NCBI RefSeq assembly: GCF_001559795.1
Contig: NZ_LOHY01000087.1
Location: forward strand, 1 to 49,385
Reading direction: 5' to 3'
DNA from: Pseudostreptobacillus hongkongensis
GTDB taxonomy: Bacteria > Fusobacteriota > Fusobacteriia > Fusobacteriales > Leptotrichiaceae
Length of the DNA: 49,385 nt
Positions 33,701-42,292 of this stretch are shown piece by piece. The notes beneath the pieces were generated by a model. That model worked only from the letters and a program-made list of their open reading frames with translations, had not been told where the DNA came from and did not search any database. Each line of letters begins with the position of its first letter. Position 1 is the stretch's first letter. A program made the position numbers and the translations under genes.

Positions 33701-34360
33701 TTAAAATGAAACACAAGAATCTAATTTACTAACATACTTGTGACCTATTACTAAAAAATGTTTTCCCCAATATATCTTTAAATTACCTCCTTCCTTTAAA
33801 AATATTTTTTTTATATATTTTAATGCCATTGATTTTTCACTATCTTTACTATACGGAGTGTAAATAATCAAGTCATTTCTATATAAATCACGATAAAGAA
33901 TGTGTTCTTCAAAAATTTCAGCAATTAAATTTTTTAGAACATAATCTATATTTTTACAAATTTTATACTTTAATATATATTTGGCTATAATATATCTATA
34001 TTCCCCTTTAATATCATTTTCTTTAGATATATTTTCATAAATTAATTCAAAAATAGGTTTATTTATTCTAAGTTCCATAGATGAAGCTAATATAAATACT
34101 ATTTTTTTCTCATATTCTGTTAATTTTTCTATATTTATAAATTTAAAATAATCAGGATTAATACAACATTCTAACTTGCTACAATCATTTATATAGGCTG
34201 ATGTTATTTCTAAATAACCATTATATTTATCTGTATATATTTTAAATTCTTCTAATAACTTTTTATACCCTTTTTCTATACCGTATTCTTTTATATTTTC
34301 AAATAAGACAAACCAAACTGCATTATAAAAATACGGAATTTTATTACTAATATTTTTCAT
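33701..34360 (-). CDS. Spike-operon protein, unknown (219 residues)
   Basis: Not recognised. A mostly helical soluble protein with four Cys residues in the middle and end (NDCSKLECCIN; SKLDSCVSF). No signal peptide. Its ATG overlaps the TGA of the upstream gene (ATGA), so it is coupled to it. Position suggests a baseplate or adaptor part of the spike system. Confidence 0.6.
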   Translation of the reverse strand: MKNISNKIPYFYNAVWFVLFENIKEYGIEKGYKKLLEEFKIYTDKYNGYLEITSAYINDCSKLECCINPDYFKFINIEKLTEYEKKIVFILASSMELRINKPIFELIYENISKENDIKGEYRYIIAKYILKYKICKNIDYVLKNLIAEIFEEHILYRDLYRNDLIIYTPYSKDSEKSMALKYIKKIFLKEGGNLKIYWGKHFLVIGHKYVSKLDSCVSF

Positions 34361-35502
34361 ATTACCACCCTTATAACATAATCTTTATATATTTCTTCAA
34401 TAACTTGTTTTAAATAATATAATCTATCAAATTTATAATTATCATCTTTTAAAATCTTAACTCTTATATATTTCCTTTCTTTCATGCTATCTATTTCTTT
34501 AAAAGACAAATAATTATCATAATGATTATTTATATCAATTATTTCTATATTATTATTCAAAAATCTACTAGATTTAATAAGTTTTTCTATATTGTTAACA
34601 TTAAAAATATTAGTAAAATATCTTAATTCTATCATATTTGTAAATTCAACATCTTGATTTAAACATTCAAGTATTTTATAAAAATTCCATATTTTTTTAT
34701 TTGCCTCTTTAGAGTAAATATATATTTTTTCTTCACTTAATTGTAGGCCAAAAATATATTTTTCTTCTTCGCATACTAAATATTTTTCACTATTTTTCAA
34801 ATTAAAACTATATTCATAATATATATTATTTTCAGTAGCTTTAATAACAGAGTTTGAAATAAGTGAAGTTTTTTTTATATTCCAATAAATATACTTATCA
34901 ACAAATATATTTTCACTATATTCTTCAAAATTATATTCAAATATACAATTTTTTATATATTTAATATCATTAAGACTAATTTCATCACTAATTGATAAAA
35001 GTTTTATTCTATACATATGTTCAAATATATATAGTGGAAAATATGTTAACTCTATATTATTTAATATGCAAATATCTTTAAGTTTTTCTAATTCATCAGT
35101 ATATCTTATATCTTTTTCTAAAGTAAATTGAAAATTATACTTAAAATCATCTATATAAACATATCCTTCAAATACTCTATTTTTTATCTTTTCTCTATCA
35201 AAATAATCTAAATTAACAAATACATCATTTAAAAATTCTATCTCTTCTTCATACATAAATTTTTCTATAACATTTGAAAAATTATTATTTATAAAATTTG
35301 ACTGCTCAATCTTTAAATATATATTTATATTATTATTTTTCATTAGCAAATTAATTTTATCATTAAGAATATCTTCATATAAATTAATTTTACTATCTAT
35401 ATATTTTTTAATATCATAAAATTCATGATAATCTATTACATTTATAATTTGTTCAGAATTTTCTAAATTTTTATTAGAATTTGATTTAAATATTTTATTC
35501 AT
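34357..35502 (-). CDS. Spike-operon protein, unknown (381 residues)
   Basis: First gene of the operon; not recognised. Rich in Asn, Ile and Tyr, soluble, no signal peptide. The final segment (RLYYLKQVIEEIYKDYVIRV) is amphipathic. AAGGGGTGG precedes the ATG. Might be a loader or baseplate-like component. It ends in TGA overlapping the next ATG, one of two genuine TGA stops seen in the window. Confidence 0.6.
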   Translation of the reverse strand: MNKIFKSNSNKNLENSEQIINVIDYHEFYDIKKYIDSKINLYEDILNDKINLLMKNNNINIYLKIEQSNFINNNFSNVIEKFMYEEEIEFLNDVFVNLDYFDREKIKNRVFEGYVYIDDFKYNFQFTLEKDIRYTDELEKLKDICILNNIELTYFPLYIFEHMYRIKLLSISDEISLNDIKYIKNCIFEYNFEEYSENIFVDKYIYWNIKKTSLISNSVIKATENNIYYEYSFNLKNSEKYLVCEEEKYIFGLQLSEEKIYIYSKEANKKIWNFYKILECLNQDVEFTNMIELRYFTNIFNVNNIEKLIKSSRFLNNNIEIIDINNHYDNYLSFKEIDSMKERKYIRVKILKDDNYKFDRLYYLKQVIEEIYKDYVIRVVI

Positions 35503-35526
35503 TTCTTACCACCCCTTATTATTAAT

Positions 35527-35554
35527 AATATACCTTATTTTCTGAAATTGTCAA
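35527..35554 (-). promoter_or_regulatory. Promoter of the spike operon
   Basis: TTGACA (35549-35554), 16 bases, TATATT (35527-35532) on the minus strand, 25 bases before the first ATG. Further upstream, AACAACTA...TAGTTGTT (35630-35661) can form a hairpin. Confidence 0.65.
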
Positions 35555-35750
35555 TAGTATTTTTCTTAAGTTTTTAAATTTTAATTAATTGTAATATAAT
35601 TAAAGTTAAAGTAATTATAAATAAAAAAGAACAACTATTTTTATTGTAAAAAACTTACTAGTTGTTATTATATCAAATTCTAAAAAATAAAGAACTTCAA
35701 TATCTACTATATAATTTTCATTGTTTCTCTTTATTAATTTTGTTGTTAAT

Positions 35751-35776
35751 AAAAAAGAAGCCCTAAGGCTCCTAGA
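35751..35776 (-). terminator. Terminator after rplT
   Basis: AGGAGCC-tta-GGGCTTC stem with T-run right after the rplT stop. Confidence 0.75.
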
Positions 35777-35779
35777 TTA

Positions 35780-36130
35780 TTATAAAGCTTTTACTTTATC
35801 TACTAAAGCATTAAATTCAGCTTGGTTGTTTAAAGCAAGTTCAGCTAATACTTTTCTATCTAACTCTATATTTAATTTCTTTAATCCATTCATGAATCTT
35901 GAATATGATAATCCTTGTGCACGAGTAGCTGCATTAATTCTTATTATCCATAATTCTCTCATTGTTCTTTTCTTTAATTTTCTATGTTCTGTTGCATAAG
36001 CCATAGCTTTTTTAACAGCTTCATTTGCTTTTCTATAATTAGTCTTTATTGACCCTCTGTATCCTTTTGCTTCACTTAAAACTTTTTTATGTCTTTTTCT
36101 TCTAACTATTCCAGTTTTTACTCTTGGCAT
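35780..36130 (-). CDS. rplT: 50S ribosomal protein L20
   Basis: A 116-residue protein: [39 protein letters not shown], and [20 protein letters not shown] are canonical. Last gene of infC-rpmI-rplT. In other bacteria L20 represses this operon through its leader. Confidence 0.98.
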   Translation of the reverse strand: MPRVKTGIVRRKRHKKVLSEAKGYRGSIKTNYRKANEAVKKAMAYATEHRKLKKRTMRELWIIRINAATRAQGLSYSRFMNGLKKLNIELDRKVLAELALNNQAEFNALVDKVKAL

Positions 36131-36152
36131 TTTAAATCCTCCTCTTTCTTAA

Positions 36153-36359
36153 TTATCTTCCTTCTTGACCTGCTAATAATCTTGAAGCTTTTCTTGCTGC
36201 TCCACCAGTTAATACAGCATCTTCACCTAATCTTTTCTTTCTCTTGTGAGTTTTTTTAGTTAAAATATGACTCTTTCCTGAGTGTTTAACTACAAATTTT
36301 CCTGTACCTGTTACTTTAATTCTTTTTTTAGCACCTTTATGTGTTTTCATTTTTGGCAT
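36153..36359 (-). CDS. rpmI: 50S ribosomal protein L35
   Basis: A 68-residue basic protein, [20 protein letters not shown] and [20 protein letters not shown], typical L35. Between infC and rplT, ribosome binding site AGGAGG. Confidence 0.97.
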   Translation of the reverse strand: MPKMKTHKGAKKRIKVTGTGKFVVKHSGKSHILTKKTHKRKKRLGEDAVLTGGAARKASRLLAGQEGR

Positions 36360-36378
36360 AATGTATCCTCCTCTTATC

Positions 36379-36903
36379 CTATTTTTTAGGCGAAAGCATC
36401 ACAAATTTTTGTACTTGCTCTTTACCATATTTTTTTTCAACAATAACTTTTTCTTCGAAGAAATTTGCAAATTCATCTAAAACTTTAACAGCTGAATCTG
36501 AATGTAATTTCTCTCTTCCTGATAATCTTAAACTAATTTTTATTTTATAATCTTTTTCTAAGAATTTTTCAATTTGATTAATTTTAGTATCCATATCATG
36601 TTTATCTATATGTGGTTTAACTCTTATTTCTTTAATAACAGTATTTTTTTGTTTTTTCTTATTTTCCTTATCTTTCTTTAGTTTTTCATAACGATACTTA
36701 CCATAGTCCATTATTTTTGCAACTGAAGTTGTGCCGTTATATGACATTTCTACTAAATCAAGATTTTTACTATTAGCTAAATTAATAGCATCTAATACTG
36801 ACATTATTCCTAATTGTTCACCATTCTCTCCAATTAACCTTACTTCTTTAGCTCTAATTTCATCATTAATTCTAGTATTATCAGACTTATTAGTTCCTTT
36901 TAT
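36379..36903 (-). CDS. infC: Translation initiation factor IF-3, probable ATA start
   Basis: A 174-residue IF-3 ([40 protein letters not shown]). The strong AGGAGGTG lies six bases before an ATA codon at 36901-36903; the in-frame GTG at 36912 is inside the Shine-Dalgarno itself and cannot be the start. infC often uses AUU, AUC or AUA, letting IF-3 repress its own translation, so ATA fits. First gene of infC-rpmI-rplT. Confidence 0.93.
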   Translation of the reverse strand: MKGTNKSDNTRINDEIRAKEVRLIGENGEQLGIMSVLDAINLANSKNLDLVEMSYNGTTSVAKIMDYGKYRYEKLKKDKENKKKQKNTVIKEIRVKPHIDKHDMDTKINQIEKFLEKDYKIKISLRLSGREKLHSDSAVKVLDEFANFFEEKVIVEKKYGKEQVQKFVMLSPKK

Positions 36904-37090
36904 AAAGAACACCTCCTATATTTAATAAATAAAAAAACAAGATTAAATCTTGTTCTCAACATCATAAAACTGGACACAATAAAAAAATCATGTCATATAA
37001 ATTTAACGATAACCTAACTCATATTAAGATAAACATACTAAAACGTTATGGAAAGGTGAGAACTTAATTCTACTTCTTTTAATTTATTAT
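36904..37090 (-). ncRNA. infC-rpmI-rplT leader RNA
   Basis: A ~180-nt leader between a strong promoter and the infC start with no reading frame. It carries alternative pairings and an intrinsic terminator, as in ribosomal-protein L20-controlled leaders of low-GC bacteria. Control by L20 is inferred from those systems. Confidence 0.6.
36931..36956 (-). terminator. Attenuator before infC
   Basis: AACAAGATT-AATCTTGTT stem with seven T, 28 bases before the infC start. Upstream, AGTTCTCAC at 37044-37052 can pair with GTTGAGAAC next to the terminator stem, the usual antiterminator arrangement. Confidence 0.8.
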
Positions 37091-37119
37091 ATTTTAACAC
37101 ATTTCACTAAACTTGTCAA
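37091..37119 (-). promoter_or_regulatory. Promoter of infC-rpmI-rplT
   Basis: TTGACA (37114-37119), 17 bases, TAAAAT (37091-37096) on the minus strand. Confidence 0.8.
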
Positions 37120-37125
37120 TAAAAA

Positions 37126-37202
37126 TGGCGTACCTCGTAGGAGTCGAACCCGCAACCTTCTGATCCGTAGTCAGATGCTCTATCCAATTGAGCTAGAGGT
37201 AC
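37126..37202 (-). tRNA. tRNA-Arg (anticodon ACG)
   Basis: A 77-nt cloverleaf: acceptor GTACCTC/GAGGTAC, anticodon arm TCTGA-CTACGGA-TCAGA giving ACG, T-loop GGTTCGACTC, CCA encoded. One weak pair is seen in the T stem. Confidence 0.93.
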
Positions 37203-37211
37203 AAATAAAAA

Positions 37212-37305
37212 TGGCGGACAAGGTGGGATTTGAACCCACGACTCAGGTTTATGCCCGAGTGCTTCCTTAGCAGGGAAGTGTATTCGGCCTCTCTACCACT
37301 TATCC
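37212..37305 (-). tRNA. tRNA-Ser (anticodon GCT)
   Basis: A 94-nt class II tRNA: acceptor GGATAAG/CTTGTCC with discriminator G and encoded CCA, anticodon arm CTTCC-CTGCTAA-GGAAG giving GCT, long variable arm (GCACTCGGGC...CCTGAGT), T-loop GGTTCAAATC. Confidence 0.95.
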
Positions 37306-37388
37306 GCATCTAATATCTTAGACATATATTATCATATCACATTTTAAGATAGAAGTCAACCATTTTATAAATATTTTTTATTTTAAAT

Positions 37389-37637
37389 TTAGTGTAATAA
37401 TTCATAATTTAATAATTGCAACATTATATCATGTTCTGCTCCAGCCATAATAGTTCTATCATTTGAATTATTAATTTTATATCTCATTTTATTTCTATAT
37501 ACACTCGTAGAAAAGTCTTTATCTTGAAACTTATACACTAATATAGATTCAACATAATGAACCTCTTGAGTCTTTTTATTTCTTATCATTCTTCCTACTA
37601 AATTATTTATTTTATTAATTTCCTCTATTTTTATCAT
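37389..37637 (-). CDS. Small protein, unknown (82 residues)
   Basis: A basic soluble protein (MIKIEEINKINNLVGRMIRN) with no motif I recognise. GAAAGGGG precedes the ATG and a TATAAT lies about 40 bases upstream. Single-gene unit between the tRNA genes and malK. The ~200 bases upstream hold its promoter and nothing else I can support. Confidence 0.6.
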   Translation of the reverse strand: MIKIEEINKINNLVGRMIRNKKTQEVHYVESILVYKFQDKDFSTSVYRNKMRYKINNSNDRTIMAGAEHDIMLQLLNYELLH

Positions 37638-37804
37638 AACTTTCCCCTTTCAAATGTTATGTTTTAATAATTATATCATAAATAAGTAAATAATGGAAAT
37701 TATATAGAAAAATAATCAATAAAAAATTTTATTGTTTTATTATCAATTACTAATAATAATTTCTAATTAATCAGGACATTTTAGAAACAATTAATAAATT
37801 ACTA

Positions 37805-37829
37805 TATAGAAAAAGCACCATTTTAGGTG
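37805..37829 (-). terminator. Terminator after malK
   Basis: AAAGCACC-taaaat-GGTGCTTTTT hairpin right after the malK stop; ends the maltodextrin transport operon. Confidence 0.85.
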
Positions 37830-37836
37830 CTTTATT

Positions 37837-38916
37837 CTATATTCTATTTCCTTCTTCATCAAAGAAGTGTAATGCTTCTGTATCAAATCCAAAATTATGA
37901 ACTTCTCCTATTTCATAATCATAATATCCAGGCATTGTTATTACTAAATTTGTTCCATCTGTTAATTTAACATATAGTAATTTTTCTTTTCCTAACATTT
38001 CAATTACTTCTATAGTAGCTGAGAATCTATTTTCATGTTCTTTACCACTTAAGAATCTTTCAGATCTTATACCTAAAGAAACTTTTTTACCTTCATAGGC
38101 TAACAATCTTTCCCTATCTATTTCATTAGCTTTAATTACTACTTCTTCTGAATCAGATATAAAGTGACCATGTCTTATATGTCCTTCCATTACATTCATA
38201 GTTGGAGATCCTATGAATTTTGCGACAAATATATTATTTGGTCTGTTATAAAACTCTTCAGGTTTTCCAACTTGTTGTATTATACCATTATTCATCAATA
38301 CTATTCTTGTTGCCATAGTCATAGCTTCTGTTTGATCATGTGTAACGTAAATAGTTGTAGTATCTAAATTTCTATGAATTTTTACTAATTCTATTCTCAT
38401 GTGCTCTCTTAATTTAGCATCTAAATTTGATAAAGGTTCATCCATTAGGAATACAGCTGGTTTTCTAACTATAGCACGTCCTAATGCAACCCTTTGTCTT
38501 TGTCATCCTGATATATCTGAAGGTTTTGAATATAGATATTTTTCAATTTGTAATACTTTAGCTGCTTCTAATACTCTTTCGTGTATTATTTTCTTATCCA
38601 TTTTTCTCATTGCTAATGAAAATGCCATATTGTCATAAACTGTCATATGTGGATATAATGCATAGCTTTGGAATACCATTGCAATATTTCTATCTTTTGA
38701 AGCAACTTTATTCATTATTTTATCATCAAATAATAATTCTCCTTCTGTAATAGAGTTTAATCCTGCTATCATTCTTAATAAAGTTGATTTACCACATCCT
38801 GAAGGACCTAATATAACACAAAAATCCTTACTTTCTATATCTAAATCTATATTTCTTAAAGTAAATTCTTCTCTACCTTCATATTTTTTACCTACATTTT
38901 TTAATTCTACTTTCAT
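37837..38916 (-). pseudogene. malK: MalK/MsmK-type ABC ATPase interrupted by TGA in the signature motif
   Basis: With one TGA (38503-38505) read through, a normal 359-residue sugar ABC ATPase: Walker A GPSGCGKST, Q-loop MVFQSYALYPH, Walker [19 protein letters not shown]-loop YVTHDQTEA, and a C-terminal MalK regulatory domain. The TGA replaces the second Gly of the signature (ISG[14 protein letters not shown], family LSGGQ), i.e. one base change from GGA. The truncated 137-residue product would lack Walker B. The start (MKVELKNVGKKYEG) has TAGGAG. Either the strain has lost this ATPase, another multi-sugar ATPase serves, or the base is wrong. Confidence 0.9.
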
Positions 38917-38924
38917 ATATTCTC

Positions 38925-39815
38925 CTATCCTTTCACTGATCCACTACTTAATCCAGAAACTAATTGTTTTTGTAATATTATAAATAGAATAACTATTGGT
39001 ATTGCAGTTAATATTCCACCTGCTGCAAACACTGGTTCTAATTTAGTTCTATCATCATTAATTAATGAGAATAAACCAGCAGCCAATGTATATAGTTTTG
39101 GATCTGTTAATAAAATTTTAGGTAATAAGAAATCCATAAACGGACCTATAAACGACCAAAGAGCAATAATTGCAAGCATAGGTTTTGCTATAGGCATAAT
39201 AATTAATCTATATACTTGCATATTAGAACACCCTTCCATTCTTGCTGCCTCATCAAGTTCTGTAGATATAGAGTCTATATACCCTTTTAAAATAAATGTA
39301 TTTCCAGCTATACCACCTATAGAGTAAATTGATATTAACATAATAGTTCTTGTAAAGAATGGAAATATCGCAACTATGATTGAATGCATAGTATAATATG
39401 CTGCAATTCCAGCAAATGCAGGTATTACCTGTATTAACATAATTGCCATAAGTGAGCTTCTTTTCCCTTTAAATCTAAATCTTGAATATACATAACCAGT
39501 AAACGATACTATAAATAATGTAAATATAGCTGTAGCACTGGCTATTAATATAGTGTTTATAACCCATCTTACAAATAATGTCTTAGTAAATAATATTCTA
39601 AATTGTTTTAATGAAAATACAAAATCTGATCCCATTATTATATATTTATCTTGAGCTCCATTAAATGAAGATGAAACCATTAACACTAAAGGTACTATAA
39701 TAAGTAAAGCCCATATTATTAAAATTGTATAACTAATTGCAAGACCAACTTTACCAGCAAAATTCAAAGGTGGTTTATCAGATAAGTATAAATTAGTATT
39801 TTTATTCTTAGCCAT
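38925..39815 (-). CDS. malG: Maltodextrin ABC permease, MalG-type
   Basis: A 296-residue inner-membrane protein with six probable membrane segments and the EAA loop ELDEAARMEGCSNMQVYRLI. Pairs with MalF to form the channel. Its ATG overlaps the malF stop, and malK follows after 8 bases. Confidence 0.92.
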   Translation of the reverse strand: MAKNKNTNLYLSDKPPLNFAGKVGLAISYTILIIWALLIIVPLVLMVSSSFNGAQDKYIIMGSDFVFSLKQFRILFTKTLFVRWVINTILIASATAIFTLFIVSFTGYVYSRFRFKGKRSSLMAIMLIQVIPAFAGIAAYYTMHSIIVAIFPFFTRTIMLISIYSIGGIAGNTFILKGYIDSISTELDEAARMEGCSNMQVYRLIIMPIAKPMLAIIALWSFIGPFMDFLLPKILLTDPKLYTLAAGLFSLINDDRTKLEPVFAAGGILTAIPIVILFIILQKQLVSGLSSGSVKG

Positions 39816-41833
39816 TATTTTTCCTCCTTAAATGCCTTAGAATTTTTAAATCCTATATATGCAAATAGCATTAATCCTAATGATATAAATACTGTTATTG
39901 CAGCTCCAACTGATTGATATTGTTTTTCAATAGTTAGTTTATATATATATGATATTAATAAATCTGTACTTCCTGCTAAATTACCATATTTAGTCGGATC
40001 AAATGGACCTCCACCATTAAATAGATAAATTATAGAGAAGTTATTAAAGTTAAATGTATATTGCCCTATTAATAATGGTGCTGTTTGGAATAAAACTAAA
40101 GGTACTGTTATCTTACTTAATTTTTGCCAAACAGTTGCTCCATCTATATCAGCAGCTTCATATAAATCACTTGGTATACCTTGTAAAACTCCTGTTGAAA
40201 GTAAAAATACATATGAACTTCCAAGCCAAGTTTGTAAGAATATTAAAGCTACTCTTGTAAGAGTTGTACTATTTTTGATGGCCCAATTACCTCCAAAAAT
40301 AAATTCTAATATCTTAGTTATTTGTCCATTACTTGATGACATTATACTAAAGAACATAATTGTAATAAATGCTGGAACAGCCCATGGTAATAAATAAACA
40401 GTTCTAAATATTCCTTTACCTTTAATTCTTTCATTATGAGCAAGTAATGCAAGTCCAAATCCTACTGCAATTGCAAGAGTTGTAGCACATAATGTCCAAA
40501 TCAATGTCCAGATTAAAATCAACCAGAATGGTCCTCCTGCTATTCCTGTTCCTGTAATAAGTAATTTATAGTTTGAAAGACCTACCCAACTAAATTTAGA
40601 TTGGTGATTAGGATCCATACCTGTAAATGATAATAATATAGTAGTCATTATAGGTAAAATAACTATAAATAGTAATAATATAAATGATCCTATAGAAACT
40701 ATATATGGGAATCCATCTTCTTTTATTGATTCTATAGTTTCAAAAGTAGTTTTAGGTCTTACCCCTCTAAGTTGAGCTATTTTAACATCTTTTGTATCTT
40801 TATATGAAAGATAAGAAATTGTAATTCCTATACAAATTAACATTAAAGAAACTAAACCTTCTATCATAAATATTAATGATTTATCAAGTTTTTTCCCACC
40901 TTGAGCTAATGTATATAACCCTCTTATACCTTCACCACGATAATTTCCATATCCTAATGTATAAGGTATAGCTATGAAATATATGAATAAAGCACCTAAG
41001 AAGAATAAAGCTGCTTTAAAATATTGTTTATTATGATATTGTCCAAATCCTGGTAAAAGTATAGATAATCTTTGAGGATATTTACTTATACTTTCTATTT
41101 CAACAGGTATTTTTCTATATAAATCTGATATATCTTGTTGCAGTATCTTATATTTAGAATCTACCTCAACTGTAGATAAATAATTTAAAACACTTATTCT
41201 ACTTTTAATTGCTTCACTTGGAATATCTAATTTTAATACTTCAAGTTTATCTTTTAATTCCATTTTTAATTGTTCAATTTGATTTTTTAAAGCTTTTTTT
41301 GAAATTAAACCTTCTTTTTCAGAATGTTTCAACTTAACTATTTCTTTTTCTAACTCTTTTTTTAATTCTTCTTTTTTCTTTAAGAACTTACTCACTTTAA
41401 TATCATTATCTTCTTTAGATAGTACTGAAAGTTTCATATTAAGTTCTTGTTTTTCATTTATTGATTCAGAATATAGTTCAATTATTTCTGGTAATCTTGA
41501 TAATTTTAAATTATTCTTTTTAAGTTCTAATTCAAAATCATAACTTTTTTCTTCTTTACCATTATAAAATTCTACCTTTTTTTCTGATTCAAATAATTCT
41601 AGTCTTAATTTTAATTCATTCTTATCATATTTATTTTTTAGAGATTCTTTTTCCGAAGCCTTAAGTTTTTTTAATGATGTTAAGAATATTTTTTCTTCAT
41701 CTAATAATTTTTTTAACTCTAAATTATACGCATGAGATGCTCTATTTGTTTTAATACCATCTGCTACATCTTTTAAATAAAGATTTTTTCTAACATGAGG
41801 ATTATATAAACTGTCATAAACAAAATGATTCAT
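39815..41833 (-). CDS. malF: Maltodextrin ABC permease, MalF-type, with long coiled-coil N-terminus
   Basis: A 672-residue protein. The C-terminal ~300 residues are a regular MalF permease with EAA loop LYEAADIDGATVWQKLSKIT. Before it, residues ~1-250 are highly charged with heptad-like runs (ELKKELEKEIVKLKHSEKEG), probably a cytoplasmic coiled coil, then extra membrane segments around 260-350. The extension is far larger than in E. coli MalF and has no assigned role; it might tether the permease or a partner enzyme. Confidence 0.88.
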   Translation of the reverse strand: MNHFVYDSLYNPHVRKNLYLKDVADGIKTNRASHAYNLELKKLLDEEKIFLTSLKKLKASEKESLKNKYDKNELKLRLELFESEKKVEFYNGKEEKSYDFELELKKNNLKLSRLPEIIELYSESINEKQELNMKLSVLSKEDNDIKVSKFLKKKEELKKELEKEIVKLKHSEKEGLISKKALKNQIEQLKMELKDKLEVLKLDIPSEAIKSRISVLNYLSTVEVDSKYKILQQDISDLYRKIPVEIESISKYPQRLSILLPGFGQYHNKQYFKAALFFLGALFIYFIAIPYTLGYGNYRGEGIRGLYTLAQGGKKLDKSLIFMIEGLVSLMLICIGITISYLSYKDTKDVKIAQLRGVRPKTTFETIESIKEDGFPYIVSIGSFILLLFIVILPIMTTILLSFTGMDPNHQSKFSWVGLSNYKLLITGTGIAGGPFWLILIWTLIWTLCATTLAIAVGFGLALLAHNERIKGKGIFRTVYLLPWAVPAFITIMFFSIMSSSNGQITKILEFIFGGNWAIKNSTTLTRVALIFLQTWLGSSYVFLLSTGVLQGIPSDLYEAADIDGATVWQKLSKITVPLVLFQTAPLLIGQYTFNFNNFSIIYLFNGGGPFDPTKYGNLAGSTDLLISYIYKLTIEKQYQSVGAAITVFISLGLMLFAYIGFKNSKAFKEEK

Positions 41834-41835
41834 AC

Positions 41836-42237
41836 TTATTCCTCTCTTTCCTTAAATTTTAATATATATATTATTAATATAAATTGCACTAATATGCTCA
41901 AAAAATAAAAGAGTGTATATTGTCTATAAACAAAAATTTTTAACAAAATATTTCCAATTATAAATAATGTCCAAACCCCTTTATATAAAGTTGTTATTCT
42001 ATATTTATTGTAAGTTATATAACTATAAATTGCAAAAATAATAAATATAGCTATAGATCCAAAATATTTTATCATCTCTATAGTTATATAATTATTTAAA
42101 GAAAGCCCTGTTTCTTGACTTACTTTTTCAAATAATTCTATACTTTTTACACTATACATACTGTTCATACTTTCAAAAATAATAATTAAAAAAGTTAATA
42201 TCAAGAAAGTATTTAATGTTTTTTTATCAAGTTTCAT
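41836..42237 (-). CDS. Four-segment membrane protein, unknown
   Basis: A 133-residue protein with about four hydrophobic segments and short loops (MKLDKKTLNTFLILTFLIII start, FKEREE end). It lies between malE and malF in the transport operon, 2 bases before malF. Function unknown; a small accessory of the transporter is possible. Confidence 0.7.
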   Translation of the reverse strand: MKLDKKTLNTFLILTFLIIIFESMNSMYSVKSIELFEKVSQETGLSLNNYITIEMIKYFGSIAIFIIFAIYSYITYNKYRITTLYKGVWTLFIIGNILLKIFVYRQYTLFYFLSILVQFILIIYILKFKEREE

Positions 42238-42253
42238 AAATCACCTTTGTATA

Positions 42254-42289
42254 AAAAAGGAGTAAGTGCTTTTAACACTTACTCCAATT
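42254..42289 (-). terminator. Partial terminator between malE and the permease genes
   Basis: GGAGTAAGTG-ttaaaa-GCACTTACTCC stem followed by T-run, immediately after the malE stop. Such stems let the binding protein be made in excess over the permease. Confidence 0.85.
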
Positions 42290-42292
42290 TTC

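Noticed and set aside
37126-37305. The tRNA pair as attachment site of the conjugative element.
   Set aside because: They lie 15 kb from the element border with intact chromosomal genes between, and no direct repeat of a tRNA end was seen near 22 kb.
9390-38505. UGA might be reassigned to a sense codon: two otherwise intact genes have an in-frame TGA, and almost every other gene ends in TAA or TAG.
   Set aside because: Two genes in the spike operon (ending at 34357 and 28613) use TGA as a real stop in tight ATGA overlaps with the next start. Two isolated TGAs in 49 kb fit point mutations or errors better than a new code.
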